Of a DNA stretch of 64,000 bases, positions 9,501 to 18,500 are shown piece after piece; positions within the stretch are counted from its first letter, which is position 1, and the number at the start of each line of letters is the position of its first letter. The stretch is from Acestrorhynchus altus (Eukaryota > Chordata > Actinopteri > Characiformes > Acestrorhynchidae), in contig CM067523.1 in the NCBI GenBank assembly GCA_034509495.1, positions 5,519,996-5,583,995 of the forward strand, in the 5' to 3' direction. The notes beneath the pieces are model-generated. The model was not told the origin of the DNA. It made no database searches and worked only from the letters and a program-made list of their open reading frames with translations. A program made the translations under genes and the position numbers.

Positions 9501-12500
9501 TCCCTAGAACGAACATGGTAGGTGAATTGACCATGTTAAATGACCCCCTGTGTGTATGTCTGTGCACCCAATGACTCCAGGTGACCCTATCCATGACCCT
9601 ATTCAGGAAGAATGACTGACTGACATTTCCTAAAGGAGGAATTCTCATTTAGGTAGAATTTGAGAGTTGTCCAGTAAAATGCCTTTTACTTGTTAAACCA
9701 CTGGGCAGAACGTCTGACGTTTGATTTCGGACGTTTGACGTTGTCTGTCTGCGCAAGAGAGTTCTGGATTTGCTGATGTTCTGCAGCCCAAGAGGTTGGC
9801 ATCTAGATCCTGCAGATGTAGCTGTGCCCTTTAAGAGTTTGCCCATACCAGTGGAGGACAGACAGATTCCTCAGCATCATCAGCGCAACTTTCCAGCGGC
9901 CAGACTCGAGGCGCAACTCTCTGTAAATTAGATTAGGACCAACAATGGGCAGTTTTGTGAGGGCTGCTGCTGGAGCACGGGGGCCTCTGTGCTTCCAGCA
10001 GCAGTGGGAAGTCTCCTAGCACCGCATAATTACCCAGCCTTTTGTGGTCTGAAGACAAGGAATGAGATCCTCTTTTGGTGTGTCACATACGACTCTTTCT
10101 CCATTATTTGCATGTTGTTGTTTCCTGCTGAGTTTTGCAACGCAGGCTCCGGCGCGGCCAGCCAGTCGCATTTTAAAATAAGGTTTAAATTACAGGGCCC
10201 GCTGTGGCTTTTCCTCTTCCTGACTGAGCGCAGGCCAACACGCAATTTAACTAATGAAATCCTGCCAGTCTGCGCGCAGAGATTCTTTACAGATGTTGAC
10301 GAGGGACGACTCTATCAATTGTTGGAAAATTGTTTGCTCCCGCGTTTTGTGGAACAGACACTTAAAGCGTGTGTTTGTGTTTGCGCGTCTGTGCAGGGGG
10401 GTGTGGGGCTGCACGCAGGGTGGACTCTCTGTGTGTGTGAGGGCACGTCTCTTTCAGGCGACTGTTGTGACAGAGAGAAGTATCTGTCTTCTATCATTCT
10501 GACACAGTGTGTTTTCTCCATTCGAAGCCCGGGTCGATATCCAGTCCGACTTGCATGGCAGATCACCTTGAAAAATGAGGCCTGAGACTTTCGTTTTAGG
10601 ATATTAATATCATGGGATTGGAATTGATTTAAAGTTGCATGGATCTCTTCTTTTATTTTTGTAAGCAAACACCCTACAGTCCCACAGTCTGCTGCATAAA
10701 GGGGAATGGTGTTGCTAAAGCTGTGAGCAGCTTTTTAATGCTATTATCCAGCTGTCTGTCTGAACATCTGTCCGTACTACATGGCAGGACTGGAACTTTA
10801 GACTGCGTTTGCAGCAAGTGTACAGAGAATATGAACATATTTCCTCTGCATATGAATATGATTAATGTTTTGAGTGCTGTAGGGTTTACGTGGCCCCACA
10901 AAATATCCCCATATATGAAGGAATCAGGAAAGGAAAACGTGCTTAGGGATGCATGCAACATTTCATATTACAGTACTGTAATATTTAAAATTGACTTCAC
11001 TGGTATATGGAGAAAACGTGACCGGTATAGGGAGAGAACTTGCTGGTTTCTGGAGAAATCTCACTTTTATATGGAGAAATCTTAATGGTTTATGGAGACA
11101 TCTCACTGGTATATGGAGAGAACTCACTGGTATGGGGAGAGAACTCACGGCTATATGGAGAAAACTCACTGCTATATGGAGAGAACTCACTGCTATATGG
11201 AGAGAACTCACTGCTATATGGAGAGAACTCACTGCTATATGGAGAAAACTCACTGGTATAGGGAGAGAAGTCACTGGTATATGGAGAGAACTCACTGGTA
11301 TAGGGAGAGAACTCACTGGTATATGGAGAGAACTCAATGCTATATGGAGAGAACTCACTGGTATATGGAGAGAACTCAATGCTATATGGAGAGAACTCAC
11401 TTCTATATGGAGAGAACTCACTGATATGGGGAGAGAGCTCACTGGTATGGGTAGAGAACTCACTTGTGGGGAGAGAACTCACTGGTATATTGAGAGAACT
11501 CACTGGTATATGGAGAGAGGTCACTGGTATATGGAGAAAACTCACTGGTATATGGAGAGATCTCTTTGGTATATGGAGAGAAGTCACTGGTATATGGAGA
11601 AAACTCACTGGTATATGGAGAGAACTCTTTGGTATATGGAGAGAAGTCACTGGTATAGGGAGAGAACTCACTGGTATATGGAAAGAGAGAGAGATGTGTT
11701 AGGAGAGGTCTGCATGTGTGCGGCACGGCTAAACAATGGGTCTTTTACTGTCTCAGCGTCGCTGGTAAATGACCTCTCCTCTACCTGTAATTGCGAGTTC
11801 GCTGCTGGAACAGATGCAAAAACTCTGGAGGTCTAAGCTGCCTGGGGGGCTTGCACGTGTGTGCTACTGTAGCAAGCAACACATTAGTGTTTCATGCTGT
11901 TTGCGTGGCATCTAAATTGCGCGTGATTTTGTGGGGGTTTTCGGTTTTCATACTGCGGGTGGTATGGTATGTAAGAAAAGATGAACTTTATTCTGAATGA
12001 ATTTATTCTTTCATTTCAGACTTTATGGCAGGGGAGTAAAGTACCTGTAAATAGCCCTGTTACGACAGTTACATTATCGACTTACAGTACAATATATGGA
12101 CACGACCACAATACCTTAGCTGCCCTCAATATTATGCATTTCATAGCAAGGAGAGTCCATGAACATGCTCACATTTGCTATATCAGTGCATCCTTACTAT
12201 TTGAAATGGACGTTTGTGTATGACGAGTCGTCTTATAGTCCACATGATACCTTTTCCTTACACCCGTACATTTCCCAGTATGTCCAGCTAAGAGTTCCTT
12301 TAGAAACCTTCCTTTTTAAAGACTGTACTCTGTTATTTCCCCAGATAACTGTTCCAGCTTAAGCCGGGAGTAATGTTGCAAGTATTTTTGGTTTTGGCTT
12401 TTGTATTTTCCTCCCTCCGCAGAAGTCCCTCATCCCTGCCTAACAAAGTGGAAGAGACTAATCTGTGGAGGGATCTAATACTTGGCTCAGCGTGACAGAT

Positions 12501-15500
12501 AATGCTCCTGTCTGCCCTCCCACTCCCCCCCCCCTTCCATTCTGCGGTGTTGGTTTAGGCTTGGCCAGGATCTTGGACTTCGTCTTTCTCTCCTACCTCT
12601 TCTGCTGGTCATACCACCCATGAGCATCTTGAATAGCCGTGTTTTTTTTTTATTATTGATAAGGATAAATGGATACTTTCCTCAAAATGTTTCCTGAAAC
12701 CTTGTGTTTGGAAAGCAGCTTAAGGCACTAGTCAGTAACAGTGTATTACCATGTATCAGATATCATATTCTTATGACATGTGATTTGGAAGGAAACCGAG
12801 GTCATAGAACATTGTAATCATATGCTTTGTATATTTGCAACCGTTTTTTTTTTTCAGTAAATATGAAATTCTAGAAGATGTGTGGGCAGAATCAGAAATG
12901 CCTGACTGCTATATTGAGCTAAATATGTTTGAGTACAGCTGGAAATAACTTGGAGAAGAGAAGATACTGTTTAATGTGAGAAACAGACGTGAAGGGGACG
13001 AGTTCATAATGTTTCAGGGACTTGTGGAGGACCTTCGCTCCTGATTTTGGTTTTTATTTTGGTTAAATTCATATCTGCTGCTATACAGGGCGGCACGGTG
13101 GCACTGCAGGTAGAGGCTGGGGTTGCGGGTTCGATCCCCGCTCGGGTCTGTGAGGAGTTTTGTGTGTTCTTTCCGTGTCTATGCATTGTTCATGTGTGAT
13201 GACCTAGCCACGCTCATGTGCCCCTAAGTGTGAAGGTCTAGCTCCCTGCCCAGGGGCTATTCCTGCCTTGCACCTGATGACTCCAGGTAGGCTCTGGATC
13301 CACCGTGACCCTATTCAGGACAAAGCATATAAGAAAATGACTGACTGGTACTGAAGTGTCAATACTTGACACTACTCAAGTAGACTTTGGTAGCTGGTTT
13401 GTATGTAAAGCAACCCTATCAACAGTGTATATTTTAAAATAATTAGTGTTCTGCTTGTTAGCTAGCTGTGTTATCACTGCTGTCCAATGAAAACCATGTC
13501 TCTCCATTTTTGTCCATCGTTGGTTTTCTCCTTGGTCTGAACCCTGAAGCTGCTCTGTACACTGTGTAAATAAGTCTGGATGAACAGACCAATAGAAATG
13601 TTCCAAAATGACTCTTCATTTCCATTATTTTAAGAACATTTGTTTCATCTGTAAAATCACTGGACAACGACAAGATACACTATGGCTGACTGATATATCG
13701 ACGTTTATATTTATATCAGGATATAAACAGAGCATGATTGAACTTTTTTTATGTATGATGAGATAAAGGATTTCATGCGGTGTCCTAATTGTTTACATTG
13801 TATTTTTCACATCATATATATTTCGGGGAAAATATTTGTCCATGTCACGCAGCCATAATATACACAGTAGGACATAGCATATCAATAATAATAAAACTTT
13901 GATCTCTCTGATGATCCTTTTCCTCCCCTTTTCATGTTTTTTTTTTTGTGTACATACAAAGGATGGGGCACACGACTTACTGTGTATGAACAAAATATTA
14001 TTTCACTGTTTAAATATCGGAGGAAAGACAGAAAGGGAGTTCATGGGGTGTCTAAATATCATATATTGTATAATTCACCATTAAGCTAAAATCTATCAGG
14101 GTGTCAATTTTTGTCCATATCGCCCAGCCCTACTAAAAAGGATGAACGGGCTGCGTATCAGTTCACCCCAAACCACTCCAAAGTAAATACAGCCGGCATG
14201 ACCTGTACTTTGTTCATTTATGGCAACTTTCAGGGTCTCCTTCAGTTAAATATCATTGGATTAGTTGATTTTCTGTGTGAAACTCCCTGCATATTATGCT
14301 TGAAGATGCAGATTGGATCGGGACATTTTTGTACAGTGTAAAGAAACGGCGTGAGCAAGCACATCAATTTGGCATTAACAAGACATTGGACTTGAATATC
14401 AGACAGATGTTGAATTTTAATTGAAAATGACCTCAAAAATCACATATCTGTCAACAAACAACATTAGGTTGACATCAAACTGACCTTTTGACTTCAATTG
14501 TAACGTAATAAAACTCCACTGACCGTACAGGAGAACTTTGTAGTTCTATAATTACAGATTGTAGTCCATCTTGTTCTCTGCACCCTGCTTCATGTTGTTG
14601 CTGGAGTGTTTAAACCCCTTAGTGTCACTGCTGGACCGAGAATGGTCCAACCAGAAATATCCACCTGTGAGCACTGATGAAGGAGGATGACCAACACACA
14701 CTGTGCAGAAACAGATGAGTGTCTGTCTCTGAGTTTACATCTACAAGGTGGAGACACTCGGTAGGAGTGCCTAATAATGTGGACAGTGAGTGGACACATT
14801 GTTTAAACACTCCAGCAGCATTGCTGTGTCGATCCGTTCGGACCAGGGCAACACAAACCCACTGTGTCAGTATCAGCGTTGTACTGAGAGTGACCCACCA
14901 CCCCAAAAATGCCTGCACTGTGGTGGTCCTGTGGGGTTCTGACCATTAAAGATCAGGGTGAAGGGAGCTTAACAGTGTATGCAGAGAAGTAGATGGACTA
15001 CAGCCTGTAATTCTAGAACTACAACGTGATTTGATGATAAGTGGAGTTGTCTAAAATATACACTACCCGATAGCATTGACCTGTAGTGTACATATATTAC
15101 TCAGCAGCGTGTTCTTGAACAAGAGATCACATCAGAGCACGGTGACTGACGGTGACTGGTTTACAATCAACCACAACATTATGACCACCTCCTTGTTTCT
15201 ACACTCACTGTTCACTTTTATCGGCTTCCCTGACCACACAGGAGCACTTTGTCGTTCTATAATTAGACTGCTGTCTAATTCTTTCTCTGCATACCTTGTT
15301 AAACTTTCATCCTGTTCTTCCATGGTCAGGTTCCCACAGGACCACCACAGAGCAGATATTATGTGGGGGTTGGTGGTCATTCTTAGCACTGCAGTGACAC
15401 TGACATGGTGGTGGTGTGTGGCACAGCTGTGTCTGATCCACTCATACCAGCACAACACACATTAGCACACCACTACCGTGTCTGAGTCACTGCAGTGCTG

Positions 15501-18500
15501 CGAATAAGCACCACCCACATAATATCTGCTCTGTGGTGGTCCTCTGGGGTCCTGACCATTGAAGAACATGGTAAAGAATGCTAATGAGGTATGCAGAGAA
15601 AGAAACGGGCAGCAGTCTAATTATAGAACGACAAAGTGCTCCCGTGTGGTCAGGGAAGCTGATAAAAATGAACAGTGAGTGTAGAAACAAGGAGGTGGTC
15701 ATAATGTTGTGGGTGATTGTACACCAGTCATTGTGCTGGGATATGATCGCTTGATTGAAGGTCATCATGTCTCACCACTAAATGCTCTTATTTTACAGCC
15801 GTATGAAGTTGGCACATGATGTTTGGAATACGTTGGATTTTGGTCATTTTATAATGTTACAACCTACATTCTTCACCAATATTTATCACCATTGGTGACC
15901 AGCGAGGTTGAGTTTGTGTTCTTTTCGAGGTGCATGAAAAATTCTTTATGCTGCTCCAGTTTATTATTCTTAATATTTATTATTTAGTTACTGCTGTTCA
16001 TGTTCCTGCTATGAATCATGTAGGTTTTGAGTAGAGTGAGGACATGAACCTGGTCCTGAATGCATGGATGAAACCCTTTGATTTACTGTATCTTCTGCGA
16101 GATTTGTGTTGGAATGGTTGTCAAAATGCCATTGAAAGATGATGACCTGAAGCAAAAATACATATTTATTTTGTTGTTATGTATGAAAATGTAATATGCT
16201 AAGATTTTATGTTCCTATTTGTTCGTTCGTAAAATGTTTGGAGTATATTTAGGGCAGTTATCATTTAAATATACACTATATCATCACTGTCCTATGAAAA
16301 AGACACCTTTACAGGAAAAATGTTCATTCAGCTTTGAATGAGTGAGGGTAAATTACCTTTTTTTTACCATATTTAGAGCATTTTTATTGGTCTGTTATTC
16401 CAGAATTATGTAAATAGTTTACAGAACAGCTACAGGGTTCACATGGATGAAAATGGAGATACATGGTTTTCATTGGACAGCAGCAAAAATGTTTGTGGAC
16501 ATCCCTTCTAACAAATGACGGCTGCTATGTTGCACCCATTGCTGACACTACTCCCTGTAGAGAAGTATTGCCAATAGAATAGGACTCTTCTGGAGTAGAT
16601 AAATATGAGCCTATTGGCACCACGCCTAATGCCAGGCATGGGCTAGATAGATGGGTATAAGCCCCCCAGCATTGAACTGCTGATCAGTGGAACTGTGTTC
16701 TCTGGAATGGTGTTGCTCCATCCAGTAGTTCTGAGATGAGTTGGGAGAGCTGGAGGTGAGCTGGGGTGGTGATCATCCAACATCCTTGCCTGACTAACAC
16801 TCTGAATGTAATCGAATCCTTACAGCAATGCTTTTAAATCTAGCAGAAAGCCTTTCCTGGACATTAGAACCAGTTACTCATACATTAGCCGGTTAAACTC
16901 TTTAATGATTTCAGAAGAAACAATGTCCCAAAAATGTAATTTCAAACTTTTGAAAAGGTGGTGATCTTGTCCATATTTATCTTGCACCATTAATAATTCC
17001 AGCTTTTGTCTCCACGTGGAGCTGTAGAGAATCAGCAGGACGAGTCAGTGCATCTCCCTAACCTTTCCTTAAACAGGCCTTGTTTCATTAGCATGGTTTC
17101 TCCGTGTGCGGGGCAGGGAGAGAGAGGAGGCTGAACAGAATGGGGCCACAGGCCTGGGGCTTTAGATCCTCCCCCTCAATGGAGCCTGTGAAGCAAAATA
17201 ATGCCATCAGTCTGTGTGCCAGTTAATCAGAGCTGATAGGCTGGCGGCTGGGGGGTCAGAGGGTCGCAGGCCTGCACTGAGTTGTCAGGGAGCTGAATGC
17301 CGGCCCTCGGAGGGGGAGAAGGGTCCCTGAGCGGCCCCGCACAGCCTGCTGGAATGCCGGGAGTGGGGTGGGGGATGGGGGGCAGGGGGTGTCGGAGGCA
17401 GAGATGACAGATTTGGGCCTTTTAGCGGGAGCCTCTTCAACTTCAAATCCCCCTCAAAGGGAACTTTGAAATGGTGTGGAAATTAGGTAGCACTTCCTTT
17501 GAGTGTAACATCAAAAAACTCTTGCAAGGGCAGACAAAAAAGTTACTGAAAACGCTTTACGTTATGCTCTGGGACAGTTTTTTTTCAGGCTAAATGAAGA
17601 AAAGAAAGAGGTTGTCATGTTTGTGAGCAGAGAAATTGCCAAGGAATGCCAGTGGTCTTCTTATTCCCGTGATTCCCGTAAAAGGTTGTTACAAATTGTT
17701 ATGGAATGTGCTGTTGTTGTAATAAATATATGTATAAACCTATGGCTGTAATGGCTGTTTGGGTATAACTGTAATTACACATCATTATTTGGCTTCATTT
17801 GCATTTTTCAATATTTTTGACCAATCACAGATCCAGATGAGTGTTTCTGTGGGTGCTTTGATGTATCCATGTACTTGTGTAGTGCACAAATAATAAATTA
17901 TTTAGATCAAAGTAATGCATGCCATTTAAACCAGTGTCAGTGATTCAACAATGCATTCAAACTATCTGTCCAAATGTTTGTGGACACCCCTCCTAATGAA
18001 TGCTTTACATTAAGTTGCCACATGGAAGTACTGCCAGTAGAATAGATCGCATGCAGATAAATGAACATGACCCTATGCCGGCAGTGGTATAAATCCCCCC
18101 AGCACAGAGCTGTGGAACAGTTTAACTGTGTTCTCAGGAATGATGGTGCTCCATCAAATGCTTTTAGTTAGTGGGTGGTGATTATCTAGCATCCTGACCT
18201 TACTAACGCTCTTGTGGCTGAATGCAATCAAATCCTCACAGTAGTGCTCCAAAATCTAGCAGAAATCCTTCCCTGGACAGTAGAATTTTGTTGCTTTTGT
18301 TGTTGCTCCAACAAAAGCAGGCAAAAACATTTTTAATACCCTTGATTTTGGAAGAAACGATTAATGAGTAAATGTCCCAATACTTTTGTCCATATATCTG
18401 ATATATGCCAGTGCAGGCATGGTGGTGCAGCAGGTGGTATGTGTGCCCCCAACTCCAGAGGCCTGGTGTTGTGGGTTTGAACCTTTTCTTTGCTCTTTTT

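Noticed and set aside
9989..10585. 198-codon + strand frame in smad6 intron 3
   Set aside because: No domain, no splice context and low-complexity Cys/Val runs from GT-rich DNA. More likely non-coding, possibly conserved regulatory sequence.
11092..11424. Possible CRISPR-like array
   Set aside because: The repeats are directly tandem without spacers in a vertebrate intron; it is a minisatellite.
10963..11836. Long open frames on both strands (up to 281 codons) with seven-residue repeats
   Set aside because: They follow from a 21-bp tandem repeat without stops, lie in a smad6 intron, and are open in several frames at once. No coding evidence.
13128..13138. tRNA gene suggested by the B box GGTTCGATCCC
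   Set aside because: The surrounding sequence is a SINE and cannot form a full cloverleaf. The same holds for 18474-18485 and 62652-62661.
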